Source: Lachnospira hominis (ex Liu et al. 2021)
GTDB lineage: Bacteria > Bacillota > Clostridia > Lachnospirales > Lachnospiraceae
NCBI RefSeq assembly: GCF_014287955.1
Contig: NZ_JACOPD010000008.1
Span: 62,001-126,000 of the forward strand
Direction: 5' to 3'
DNA: 64,000 nucleotides
The stretch's first letter is position 1. The number at the start of each line of letters is the position of its first letter. This document shows positions 33,996 to 41,907 of this stretch, piece by piece. The notes under the pieces were generated by a model. It was given only the letters and a program-made list of their open reading frames with translations. It was not told where the DNA came from and searched no databases. Made by a program: the position numbers and the translations under genes.

Positions 33996-34730
33996 TTATC
34001 GGCAATGATCGGTAAGAGCAGAAGCATCAGATTTTCCAAGAACTTTTCCAAATATGTCTAAGCGGTCATTTTCTCCAACCTTGATAGGTGCATACTTTTC
34101 GTTGAGTGAGATAAGGAAAATTCCGTCTTTGTCGTCCTTTAACTTCTTGATATAGGCTTCTCCGTTCAGAGCGAAGATGCCGATTTCTCCATTAGCAACA
34201 GATTCCTGTTGCAATACCCATGCAATCTGACCATCGTGGAATTCAGGTTCCATACTGTCACCACTAATGCGTACACCGAAAGTTGTATCTTCCGGCAGAA
34301 TAGATTCATCTATGCGTACAGTCTCTTTAGGTCCGTCTACGAGAAAGTTACCGGTTCCGGCTGATACTGCATTTTCAAAAATATCAATGCTTCTGAATGG
34401 AATTATCTTAGCAGTTTGCTTTTCATACATTCCGGATGCGTGGAGCAGATTGATATAATCCATAGCCTTTTCCCTGCCTTCATCAGTAAGTGATGAAAAA
34501 GGATCAGCAGGATTTACTCCAAAATATGCTTCATACATATTAGTGATACCAAGGATTCTACACACTTTGTAAAATATGGTAACGCTTGGTTCAGCAAGAT
34601 TTCTCTCCCAGTTGGATATGGCTTTATAGGAAATCTTGATGCCTTCTTTTGCCAGTTCATCAGCGAGATCCTGCTGGAGCAAGCCTTTCTTTTTTCTATA
34701 TGTTGAAATGATTTCTCCGATTGAGTACAT
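33996..34730 (-). CDS. XRE-S24 (CI/LexA-like) self-cleaving repressor
   Basis: 244 residues from ATG 34730; the 17-codon extension lacks a ribosome site. N-terminal HTH (LLQQDLADELAKEGIKISYK), then a probable cleavage site Ala-Gly in AVSAGTGNF, and an S24 peptidase domain with nucleophile Ser in VRISGDSMEPEF and general-base Lys in EAYIKKL. It should lose repression after RecA-stimulated self-cleavage, as CI and LexA do. It is divergent from a Y-family polymerase gene with a palindromic operator between them, so DNA damage probably induces the polymerase. Confidence 0.88.
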   Translation of the reverse strand: MYSIGEIISTYRKKKGLLQQDLADELAKEGIKISYKAISNWERNLAEPSVTIFYKVCRILGITNMYEAYFGVNPADPFSSLTDEGREKAMDYINLLHASGMYEKQTAKIIPFRSIDIFENAVSAGTGNFLVDGPKETVRIDESILPEDTTFGVRISGDSMEPEFHDGQIAWVLQQESVANGEIGIFALNGEAYIKKLKDDKDGIFLISLNEKYAPIKVGENDRLDIFGKVLGKSDASALTDHCR

Positions 34731-34843
34731 ACATACGCCTCTTTTCTTTCCAATTAGTTGATTTCTAATGTCTCTTTTCACTCCATAGTATATAGCAATA
34801 GTACCAATTATTCAAGTTAAAAATCCAATATAATGAGAAAACA

Positions 34844-34887
34844 GACACATGTGTCCGTTGACAGTCGATTATTCTTGGGGTTATACT
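34844..34887 (+). promoter_or_regulatory. promoter of the Y-polymerase gene with palindromic operator
   Basis: TTGACA (34858-34863), 18-bp spacer, TATACT (34882-34887). The perfect 12-bp palindrome GACACATGTGTC (34844-34855) touches the -35 box. A related half site TGTGTCC occurs near 33968. It is a likely binding site for the divergent S24 repressor. Confidence 0.65.
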
Positions 34888-34966
34888 ATGCCCTGTAAGG
34901 AACATTACTCATATACTTGGACTAAAGGTTATGGTAGTGATAGATTAAATGCAGGAGGTTATGCAG

Positions 34967-36217
34967 ATGGGAGACAGGGTAATACTTCATTCAGATATCA
35001 ACTGTTGTTATGCTTCGATTGAGCATCTGCATCATCCGGAGCTTGCAGGAAAGCCACTGGCAGTAGGCGGTGACCCGGAGGCAAGACATGGGATTGTCTT
35101 AACTGCTGACTATATTGCCAAGAAGTACGGTGTGAAAACAGGAATGGCGCTCTGGCAGGCAAAGCAGGTCTGTCCGGACATAACATTTGTTTCACCAAGA
35201 ATGGACTTATATCTTCGGTTCTCAAGGATGGCGCATGAGATATATGCAGAATATACGGACAAGCAGGAGCCATATGGAATTGATGAGTGCTGGCTTGATG
35301 TGACAGGGAGCAGCTCCCTTAAAGGGGATGGATTGCTCATTGCACAGGAAATCAGCAAGAGAATGAAGTCAGAGCTTGGCATCACAGTGAGTGTTGGTGT
35401 TTCTTTCAATAAGATATTTGCAAAGCTTGGTTCAGATTATAAGAAGCCGGATGCAATCACAACTATGTATAAGAGTGAGTTTAAGCAGAAGGCATGGGCA
35501 CTTCCGGTAAGTGATCTGCTATATGTCGGAAGGAGCACGAATCAGAAGCTTGCAAAATTCGGTATCAGAACCATAGGTGATCTTGCAAGGGCAGATGAAG
35601 GGATGCTTAACAGCCACCTTGGAAAGATGGGCAGCATCTTATGGTCATTTGCTAATGGCTATGATGAATCACCTGTCAAACTGGAGAATACCCACGCTCC
35701 AATCAAATCGGTGGGAAACAGCACAACGACACCAAAGGATTTAGTATGCGATGAGGATGTAAAGATTGTTCTTTATATTCTGGCTGAGAGTGTTGCAGCA
35801 AGACTTCGTGAGAATGGATTCCGGTGCAGAGTGGTTGAGATAAGTGTCAGGGATAATGAGCTATTCTCTTTTACCCGTCAGAAAAAGATTGACCACGCAA
35901 CGAATATCACCGGAGAGATAGCTGCATACGCTTATCAGATATTTAAGGAAAACTATAACTGGAGCAAACCAATACGCAGTATTGGTGTCCGAGGTGCAGA
36001 CTTAGTAACAGATAATTATTGGGAACAGATTGATTTGTTCTCAAGTGTGGAGAAGCGTGAAAAGCAGATGAAGATGGATTCAGCGGTTGATGAGATACGC
36101 AGAAGATTTGGATTTTACAGTATCCAGAGGGGACTCATGTACCGGGACAGGATTCTGTCGGCAGTCAATGCAAAAGAAGAACACACAGTACATCCACATG
36201 GGTACTTCTCAGGTTAG
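34967..36217 (+). CDS. Y-family (UmuC/DinB-like) error-prone DNA polymerase
   Basis: 416 residues from ATG 34967 (AGGAGG, 8 nt); two earlier Met codons lie before or on the ribosome site. ILHSDINCCYASIEHLHHPE holds the first catalytic Asp; EPYGIDECWLDV holds the second Asp and Glu; the clamp-binding motif EQIDLFSS is near residue 355. It performs translesion synthesis. Polymerases of this type (UvrX-like) are common cargo of Firmicute mobile elements and are under SOS-type control, as the neighbouring S24 repressor suggests. Confidence 0.9.
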   Translation: MGDRVILHSDINCCYASIEHLHHPELAGKPLAVGGDPEARHGIVLTADYIAKKYGVKTGMALWQAKQVCPDITFVSPRMDLYLRFSRMAHEIYAEYTDKQEPYGIDECWLDVTGSSSLKGDGLLIAQEISKRMKSELGITVSVGVSFNKIFAKLGSDYKKPDAITTMYKSEFKQKAWALPVSDLLYVGRSTNQKLAKFGIRTIGDLARADEGMLNSHLGKMGSILWSFANGYDESPVKLENTHAPIKSVGNSTTTPKDLVCDEDVKIVLYILAESVAARLRENGFRCRVVEISVRDNELFSFTRQKKIDHATNITGEIAAYAYQIFKENYNWSKPIRSIGVRGADLVTDNYWEQIDLFSSVEKREKQMKMDSAVDEIRRRFGFYSIQRGLMYRDRILSAVNAKEEHTVHPHGYFSG

Positions 36218-36380
36218 CAACGAGAAGTGCCAGATAATCAAGGCGCAGATGTGTTGTGCTTGTACATAAACATATGGGACTTGGTTATCTGATACGGCGA
36301 CTGCCGTGAGCGAAATGAAGCGAAGCGGAATTGAGCTGCACTACGAGTAGCGATAGAGTTAAAGAAGAGGGAGGCGGAAC

Positions 36381-36623
36381 ATGAGCGAAGCAGAAAGAAT
36401 TGATCTGGTAGACAGAGCACCATTGACGGAGAAGCAGCAGAATGTGTATGAAAGCATTATGCAATATCAGAGAGTTAATGGTTATGCTCCTACTATCAGG
36501 GAGATATGCAAGATGGTAGGGGTGGCATCGACTTCAAGTGTTTATGCACATCTGAAAATATTAGAAGAAAAAGGCTATATAGCAAGGAAGATGGATGCTT
36601 CCAGAGCAATAGCAATCTTGTAA
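36381..36623 (+). CDS. LexA-like DNA-binding domain protein
   Basis: 80 residues that correspond only to the LexA N-terminal winged helix: LTEKQQNVYESIMQYQRVNG, YAPTIREICKMVGVASTSSV and YAHLKILEEKGYI. No S24 peptidase domain is present, so it cannot self-cleave. It could compete with host LexA at SOS boxes. GGGAGGCGG precedes the start. Confidence 0.85.
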   Translation: MSEAERIDLVDRAPLTEKQQNVYESIMQYQRVNGYAPTIREICKMVGVASTSSVYAHLKILEEKGYIARKMDASRAIAIL

Positions 36624-36637
36624 GGAAGGTGATTACA

Positions 36638-36883
36638 TTGAGCAATAAGGTATATGTTGATGTACTTGCAGAATTTTCAAAGGACGGACTGCTCATTCCC
36701 AAAGAGATAACGTGGGAAGATGGCAGAAAGTATGAGATTACACGAGTAAAAGACAAGCGCAGAGCAGCCAGTACAAGGGCTGGCGGCGTTGGAGAGCGTT
36801 ATACCTGTGTGGTAGATGGAAAGGAAATATTCCTTTTCTATGAAGATAACAATATGTGGTTTATGGAAAGAGCCGGAGCCTGA
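36638..36883 (+). CDS. hypothetical protein linked to LexA-like gene
   Basis: 81 residues with TTG start 36638 after AAGGAAGGTG. It is a compact beta-rich sequence (VYVDVLAEFSKDGLLIPKEI, then VKDKRRAASTRAGGVGERYT, FYEDNNMWFMERAG). Similar small proteins follow UvrX-like polymerase and LexA-like genes in Firmicute elements. Function unknown. Confidence 0.65.
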   Translation: MSNKVYVDVLAEFSKDGLLIPKEITWEDGRKYEITRVKDKRRAASTRAGGVGERYTCVVDGKEIFLFYEDNNMWFMERAGA

Positions 36884-37038
36884 TGTGATTGTGTGCTGAC
36901 AGCACAATTCATATCAGTTGGCTTTAGATCAGCAAAGCCGGGGAATGTGCAGACATTCATCGGAACTCCCGGCAAAAGGCTTGCAAAGGTGATTTCCCTT
37001 TCCTTTACGAGTACAGAATTGTAGATTGATGATTTTGT
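36884..37038. other. hairpin-rich spacer
   Basis: Several adjacent inverted repeats (TGTGCT/AGCACA, GGCTTT/AAAGCC, ATGT/ACAT, CCGGGG/CCCGG) with no ORF. Candidate structured RNA or regulatory leader. Confidence 0.4.
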
Positions 37039-37263
37039 ATGAATAAGGAGCGAACTGAATTGAACAAAGGAAATGTTATAGAAATTAGATGTAAAAAATG
37101 CAACAAGTTAATGATGGAATACTTTGTATGCGGTGATGATTTCGCTGTGGCACTTCAGAATATTGGAATTAAGTGTGACAGATGCAAGCGAGTGATGATA
37201 CTTAAGAAGTATTCCGAGGGAATGATGAAGGAACATTCTGAGAATGGGACTTTCAGAATATAA
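37039..37263 (+). CDS. small zinc-ribbon protein
   Basis: 74 residues. Two CxxC pairs, IRCKKCNKLMMEY and IKCDRCKRVMILKK, define a Com-like zinc ribbon. Com of phage Mu is a translational regulator of this form. Start ATG 37039 follows AATAAGGAG inside the start region; TTG 37063 is an alternative. Function unknown. Confidence 0.65.
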   Translation: MNKERTELNKGNVIEIRCKKCNKLMMEYFVCGDDFAVALQNIGIKCDRCKRVMILKKYSEGMMKEHSENGTFRI

Positions 37264-37323
37264 TGATTGAAAATTAAATTACAGCCCACCTGATAAGGGC
37301 ACATCGAAAGATGGAAGCACCAG

Positions 37324-37380
37324 AGACGCAGGGGAAACGAACAGTATTTATGATACTGGTTTCCTCGTGCGTCTTTTTTG
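37324..37380 (+). terminator. long rho-independent terminator
   Basis: Near-perfect stem of about 20 bp, AGACGCA ... GGAAAC ... CAGTAT with ATACTG ... GTTTCC ... TGCGTCT (37324-37330 to 37368-37374), followed by T6. Confidence 0.85.
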
Positions 37381-37433
37381 TGATGTAAAGGGTAATCCGA
37401 CTTGTTCGTTTCCAAGGGCGGCAAGGAGGATTT

Positions 37434-37781
37434 ATGAGCAGTAAAGCACAGACAAGAGAAAAGGATTATGAGAGAGGAATACGAATTGCTGACAGGAGAA
37501 AGGCGATAGGATTATCACAGGATGAGTTAGCTCATAGAGTAGGTATAGGCAGACAAGCATTATCTGCGATTGAAAATGGTGGAGATTTTAAGACACAGAC
37601 ATTAGATAATCTGGCAATCGTACTTGGTGTATCTGTTGATTTCATAATGTATGGAAAGAATGAAGAAAATTCAGAACTATTATCTGAGGCAATGGATGTT
37701 CTTTCAGATATGGATGAATTGCAGATAAGACAGTGTCTTGCAATGATGAAAGCAATGAAAAGCGTGTCAGTTGAAAAGTGA
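37434..37781 (+). CDS. XRE-family helix-turn-helix regulator
   Basis: 115 residues. HTH RRKAIGLSQDELAHRVGIGR then QALSAIENGGDFK (residues about 21-55), with an acidic C-terminal dimerisation part. GGCAAGGAGG precedes the ATG. It is followed immediately by two palindromes that may be its operators. Confidence 0.85.
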   Translation: MSSKAQTREKDYERGIRIADRRKAIGLSQDELAHRVGIGRQALSAIENGGDFKTQTLDNLAIVLGVSVDFIMYGKNEENSELLSEAMDVLSDMDELQIRQCLAMMKAMKSVSVEK

Positions 37782-37831
37782 TTGTCGTGTTTACACGACA
37801 TAATTGTCGCCTGTACACGGTCGGCAATTAA
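37781..37831. promoter_or_regulatory. tandem palindromic operator candidates
   Basis: First: TGTCGTGTTTACACGACA (37783-37800), perfect 8-bp arms with a 2-bp centre. Second: TAATTGTCGCC ... GGTCGGCAATTA (about 37801-37831) around TGTACAC. Both share GTCG half sites and lie between an XRE gene and the next operon. Confidence 0.55.
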
Positions 37832-37935
37832 GGTGTGGCAGATTACAATATACTTGTGCTTGAGATACAGCACAGAGTTTGAAAGCGGCGTGCACAATGC
37901 TTTCTTTAATATTTCAATTAAGGAAGGTAATAGCC

Positions 37936-38304
37936 ATGAAAAAGTATAACGGAAAAGAACTTTACAAAGGACTTTTGTTTATAAAGTCAATGATGAGTAT
38001 GAATAATGTGAACCGACAGAAAGAACTTGATCAGACATATGCTTTAAGTGTGGGAATTGAGTGTGATCAGACTGTTGTAGATGATGGAGCATCTACATCG
38101 GTTGACAGACCTCAGATGCGTCAGCTGATGGAAATTCTTGAGATTTCAGATTACAAGGTACTTGTCGTAGAAGATATTTATGAGATTACAAGAAATCCGG
38201 AAGATTTAAAGTCAATGATGGATCGCATAAATGATTTGGGTGTGACAATATTTGACCTTGGTACTATGAGTGCGAGGTACAACAATTATGCGATTGAGTG
38301 TTAG
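37936..38304 (+). CDS. resolvase-fold protein lacking the catalytic serine
   Basis: 122 residues from ATG 37936 (AAGGAAGG upstream; the extension from 37879 is rejected). VDDGASTSVDRPQMRQLMEI then LVVEDIYEITRNPEDLKSMM aligns with the serine recombinase catalytic domain (VDDGxSGxxFxRP ... VVxDLSRLGRN). In FIKSMMSMNNVNRQ the position of the catalytic Ser (YxRVST in active enzymes) is Met, and the DLSRLGR arginines are gone. No DNA-binding domain follows. Probably a regulator or decoy rather than an enzyme. Confidence 0.65.
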   Translation: MKKYNGKELYKGLLFIKSMMSMNNVNRQKELDQTYALSVGIECDQTVVDDGASTSVDRPQMRQLMEILEISDYKVLVVEDIYEITRNPEDLKSMMDRINDLGVTIFDLGTMSARYNNYAIEC

Positions 38305-38458
38305 GAATTCAGGCAGGTATTCCTACATTGTATTTGCTTCTGAAACAGTGGTATTTGATGACTATGGGAAGCCAGTCATCAAATGCCCAACAGAGGCTGA
38401 GGCAGTGGAATACATCATGAATCGGTTAGAGAGTGAGGTTATTCAGGATGATATATGA
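38288..38458 (+). CDS. small hypothetical protein
   Basis: 56 residues from ATG 38288, overlapping the previous gene by 17 nt and the next by 11 nt, so translationally coupled to both. A beta-beta-alpha pattern (YSYIVFASETVVFDDYGKPV) is followed by an acidic helix. Not recognised. Confidence 0.5.
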   Translation: MRLSVRNSGRYSYIVFASETVVFDDYGKPVIKCPTEAEAVEYIMNRLESEVIQDDI

Positions 38459-38798
38459 TATTTATGCAGTTGGTAATACTTTGAGAAGTATTAGAAATAA
38501 ATATGGATATACACAGAATGATATGGCGGAGAGCCTTGATGTAAGTTATATTCATTATTCGCAAATTGAGCAGGGAAGACATCGGATGAGTCTGGAACTT
38601 ATGCTGAAGATTGTAACAAAGTATGGAGTAGATCCTAATACATTGTTTGGAATTGAAAGCAGGGAAAAACATGAGAATAAAGATTTGTCTGTATTGGAAG
38701 ATAAATTGCAGATGCTTAAACCAAATGATAGAGAATATGCAATGTCTACATGTTTGATTTTTATTGAAGGCTTAGAGGCAAGAAAGGAAGTGGTTTGA
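38448..38798 (+). CDS. XRE-family helix-turn-helix regulator
   Basis: 116 residues from ATG 38448. HTH LRSIRNKYGYTQNDMAESLD then VSYIHYSQIEQGRHRMS, with a C-terminal acidic helix. It belongs to an operon of overlapping small genes leading to the excisionase and integrase, so it may control excision. Confidence 0.82.
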   Translation: MIYDIYAVGNTLRSIRNKYGYTQNDMAESLDVSYIHYSQIEQGRHRMSLELMLKIVTKYGVDPNTLFGIESREKHENKDLSVLEDKLQMLKPNDREYAMSTCLIFIEGLEARKEVV

Positions 38799-38799
38799 A

Positions 38800-39219
38800 A
38801 TGAGAAGAGCAGGAAGAAAGAAAAAGCCACTGACCATACAGCCGATAAAGTGTGTTGTGATGTTGTCTTCTGATGAGGAGAATGACTGTATTGCAGCAGA
38901 GAAAAAGGAAAATAAGCAGTTGAAACGAATCATGGAATTTGCTGACAATAACAATCTTATTCCTATGAAAGTATTCCGAAGAGGAATTTTTGGACGACGA
39001 TTAAGGGATGAAGTGTTTTATAAGGCAATAAGATATATGAGAGCAGGAAAGGCAGATGCGCTTATCGTAACAAATCTCGATGCTATTTCAGACGGAATAG
39101 CAGATTCTTATTTAAAAATAGGAGCAGTAAGGGAAGCTGGGTATAGATTATTCAGTGTAGATGAGAAGGAACCCAAGGTTGACTTGTATATTCCACCAAA
39201 GAGAGGTGATCTGCAGTGA
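38800..39219 (+). CDS. second resolvase-fold-like protein, degenerate
   Basis: 139 residues, basic N-terminus. CVVMLSSDEENDCIAAEKKE then FYKAIRYMRAGKADALIVTN LDAI... fits the order of a serine recombinase catalytic domain (YxRVSS ... RPxxxxxxxxIxxGxxDxVVVxxLDRLxR). The Arg before the Ser and the DRLGR arginines are replaced (VMLSS, NLDAISDG). It overlaps mazF by 4 nt (GTGA). It may be an accessory or antitoxin-like partner; that is speculation from position. Confidence 0.5.
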   Translation: MRRAGRKKKPLTIQPIKCVVMLSSDEENDCIAAEKKENKQLKRIMEFADNNNLIPMKVFRRGIFGRRLRDEVFYKAIRYMRAGKADALIVTNLDAISDGIADSYLKIGAVREAGYRLFSVDEKEPKVDLYIPPKRGDLQ

Positions 39220-39581
39220 AGATAAAGAGAAATATGATTGTGTGGGCTGAATTAAAAAGTGGACTCAGGCATATACAAGCTGGAAGGAGACCATGTATTG
39301 TAATAAGCTGCGACAAAGCAAACGGAAAATCACCTGTATACACAGTTGTTCCGGGGACAACTAAGTTGAAAAAGGATTATATTCCAGTACATTTCAATAT
39401 TGAGCCTTCAGAAATTAGAGGATTTTTAAGACATACAACAATGTTTTTACCGGAGCAGCTTGTCACAATAAATGAGGAACAGATAATACAGACTGCCGGG
39501 ATGATTGTCAGCACAGATGCAATAAAAAAGGTTGATGCGATGTTAGTCAGACAGCTGCAGATTGGAGAATATGATGGATGA
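39216..39581 (+). CDS. MazF/PemK-family toxin-like protein
   Basis: 121 residues, GTG start 39216 (alternative ATG 39234). NMIVWAELKSGLRHIQAGRR, PCIVISCDKANGKSPVYTVV and LPEQLVTINEEQI match the MazF/PemK barrel, an mRNA endoribonuclease. No classical MazE-like antitoxin is adjacent; the gene before it codes a resolvase-fold protein. It overlaps the excisionase gene. Confidence 0.8.
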   Translation: MKIKRNMIVWAELKSGLRHIQAGRRPCIVISCDKANGKSPVYTVVPGTTKLKKDYIPVHFNIEPSEIRGFLRHTTMFLPEQLVTINEEQIIQTAGMIVSTDAIKKVDAMLVRQLQIGEYDG

Positions 39582-39801
39582 TGAAAATGAATTAGAGAAT
39601 CAGAGTATAGATATTCCTATATGGAAGCGATATTTGCTTTCTGTAACTGAAGCGGCACAGTTTTATCACATTGGTGAAAAGAGACTTAGACAAATTGTAG
39701 ATATCCATCCAAATGGGGAGTTTTATCTGTTAGTAGGAAACAAAGTTTTGTTTAAGAAAGAGAAATTTGAGCAATTTCTGGCAGAGTCAACTGCAATTTA
39801 A
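39571..39801 (+). CDS. xis: excisionase (Tn916 Xis type)
   Basis: 76 residues from ATG 39571. WKRYLLSVTEAAQFYHIGEK, RLRQIVDIHPNGEFYLLVGN and KVLFKKEKFEQFLAEST are the winged-helix excisionase pattern of Tn916 Xis. It directs the integrase towards excision. It overlaps the mazF end by 11 nt and precedes int by 81 nt. Confidence 0.88.
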   Translation: MMDDENELENQSIDIPIWKRYLLSVTEAAQFYHIGEKRLRQIVDIHPNGEFYLLVGNKVLFKKEKFEQFLAESTAI

Positions 39802-39882
39802 TATGTAAAGTAGTAGAAAAGGGGGCACAAATGTGGTACAATAACCATGCTAGGGCTCTCTTTTTTGAAAGGAGACAAAGCT

Positions 39883-41082
39883 ATGAGTGAGAAAAGACGA
39901 GATAATCGCAATAGAATTCTTCACGAAGGAGAGTACCAGAGAGCAGATGGACGTTATCGTTTTAGATATGTAGATATTCATGGAAATGAAGGGAATTTAT
40001 ATAGTTGGCGTTTGGACCATAATGATCCTATACCTAAAGGAAAGAAAATGGAGCTTTCTTTAAGAGAAAAGGAAAAACAGCTGGAACAGGATATGTTTAA
40101 CGGACTTGTTCCAGGAGGTGGAGGACTTACAGTTCTTGAATTAGTGGAGAAATATGTAAGTCTTAAAATAGGGGTCAGACAGAGTACTTATGCTGGTTAT
40201 AAGACGGTAATTAATCTGCTGAAAAAAGATGATTTTGGCAAAAAAAGAATCGACAAAGTGAAATTATCGGATGCGAAAGCCTGGTTGATCAAGCTTCAGA
40301 GGGTAGATGGAAAAGGTTATAGTTCAATTCATACTATCCGGGGAGTATTAAGACCGGCATTTCAGATGGCGGAAGAAGATGACTTGATTCGCAAAAATCC
40401 ATTTGGCTTTGAACTGGTCAATGTTATTGTGAATGATAGTGTGAGAAGAGAAGCTGTCACAAGAAAGCAGGAGCGGGAATTTCTAAGATTCATAAAAGAA
40501 GATGCGCATTTTTGCAAGTACTATGATGCAATATTTATTCTCTTTAACACAGGACTTCGTATATCAGAGTTCTGTGGGCTTACAAAATCAGATTTGGATT
40601 TTAAAAACAAAAGAATACGGGTAAATCATCAATTACAGAGAACAAGTCAGATGCAGTATATCATTGAAAAGCCTAAGACAGAAAGTGGTGAGAGATATGT
40701 TCCAATGTCTGATGAGGTGGTGGCTTGTTTCAAGAGAATACTTAAGGACAGGGTCAATCCCAAAGTTGAACCGATGGTTGATGGAATGACAGGATTTTTA
40801 TTCCTTGATAAGAATGATATGCCTATGGTGGCATTACATTGGGAAAAGTATTTCCAACATATTCGGGAAAAGTACAATAGCATATATAAGGTTCAGATGC
40901 CGCCGATTACACCACATGTGTGTCGCCATACATTTTGTTCTAATATGGCTAAGTCGGGAATGAATCCGAAGATGCTTCAGTATATTATGGGACACTCGGA
41001 TATCAGTGTTACGATGAATACCTATACTCATGTTAAATTTCAGGATGCACAGGAAGATTTTCAAAAAGCAATTAATTCATAA
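39883..41082 (+). CDS. int: tyrosine integrase (Tn916 Int type)
   Basis: 399 residues from ATG 39883 (GAAAGGAGA, 7 nt); the upstream frame is not used. N-terminal arm-binding domain (GEYQRADGRYRFRYVDIHGN), SAM-like core domain, and a catalytic domain with Arg in NTGLRISE, HxxR in HVCRHTF, His in MGHSD and Tyr in MNTYTHV. Length and order equal Tn916 Int. It integrates and excises the level-1 element, whose right end should lie within the next 230 bp. Confidence 0.93.
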   Translation: MSEKRRDNRNRILHEGEYQRADGRYRFRYVDIHGNEGNLYSWRLDHNDPIPKGKKMELSLREKEKQLEQDMFNGLVPGGGGLTVLELVEKYVSLKIGVRQSTYAGYKTVINLLKKDDFGKKRIDKVKLSDAKAWLIKLQRVDGKGYSSIHTIRGVLRPAFQMAEEDDLIRKNPFGFELVNVIVNDSVRREAVTRKQEREFLRFIKEDAHFCKYYDAIFILFNTGLRISEFCGLTKSDLDFKNKRIRVNHQLQRTSQMQYIIEKPKTESGERYVPMSDEVVACFKRILKDRVNPKVEPMVDGMTGFLFLDKNDMPMVALHWEKYFQHIREKYNSIYKVQMPPITPHVCRHTFCSNMAKSGMNPKMLQYIMGHSDISVTMNTYTHVKFQDAQEDFQKAINS

Positions 41083-41314
41083 TGACCTGATGAAAATGAG
41101 AGAAAAATGGCTGAATGCCAGTATTTATCTTAATCCCCAATTTCTTACCTGTCGATTCCCAATGGCAGATTTGCCTTTGGTACAGACTTGAAATTTACCA
41201 AAGTTTTTACCAAAATTGATGACAAAAATATGCAAAGATATGCCAAAATATGCCAGAATAAGTGAAAAATGAAGAAAGGTAAAAAGGCTTGAAAAGCCCG
41301 AAAATACTGGAAAT
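41083..41314. other. probable right end (attR) region of the level-1 element
   Basis: 232 bp between int and the first core gene. It has short repeats TTACCAAA, TTTACCAAAA, ATATGCAAAG, ATATGCCAAAATATGCCAG (41190-41265) that look like integrase arm sites. The crossover core cannot be fixed because the left end is outside the window. Confidence 0.5.
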
Positions 41315-41818
41315 ATGAGAAAAATCAAGATTTTATTTGTTTGCCACGGCAATATCTGCCGTTCACCGATGTCTGAATTTATTTTAAAAGACATGGTTGA
41401 GAAGCGTGGCATAAAAGATAAATTTGATATAGCATCGGCGGCGACATCGACCGAGGAGATATGGAATGGCAAAGGCAATTCTATATATCCGCCGGCACAG
41501 ACAGAACTAAAAAAACACGGAATTGGAAAGACTGCGTATACCAATTTCAGCAGCAAGCGGGCACGACAGGTCACAAAGCAGGATTACAATTACTATGATT
41601 ATCTTTTGTGTGCGGACAGCAGCAATATACGCAATACAATAAGAATTACAGGACCTGACACAGATAACAAAATAAAGCTTCTTCTGGATTATACAGACCG
41701 CAAAGGCAGCAGTATTGCTGACCCGTGGTATTCAGGCAATTTCGTTGATACATATAGGGATGTTGTGGAAGGCTGTGAAGGCTTCCTTGCATATCTGGAA
41801 TCACAGCATATTATATAA
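41315..41818 (+). CDS. low-molecular-weight protein tyrosine phosphatase
   Basis: 167 residues. The P-loop is VCHGNICRSPMSEF (CxxxxxR(S/T)) at about residues 8-21; the general-acid Asp is in IADPWYSGNF. It dephosphorylates tyrosine residues of proteins. The start is ATG 41315 with no strong ribosome site (GGAAAT), so its expression may be altered by the adjacent insertion. First core-genome gene after the island. Confidence 0.88.
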   Translation: MRKIKILFVCHGNICRSPMSEFILKDMVEKRGIKDKFDIASAATSTEEIWNGKGNSIYPPAQTELKKHGIGKTAYTNFSSKRARQVTKQDYNYYDYLLCADSSNIRNTIRITGPDTDNKIKLLLDYTDRKGSSIADPWYSGNFVDTYRDVVEGCEGFLAYLESQHII

Positions 41819-41907
41819 ATTTATATTAAACTCAACATATTATTTAAATTTATAAAAATCATCAAACACATAACATTTCAACAGATTAATCAAAAGGGAG
41901 AAGTATT

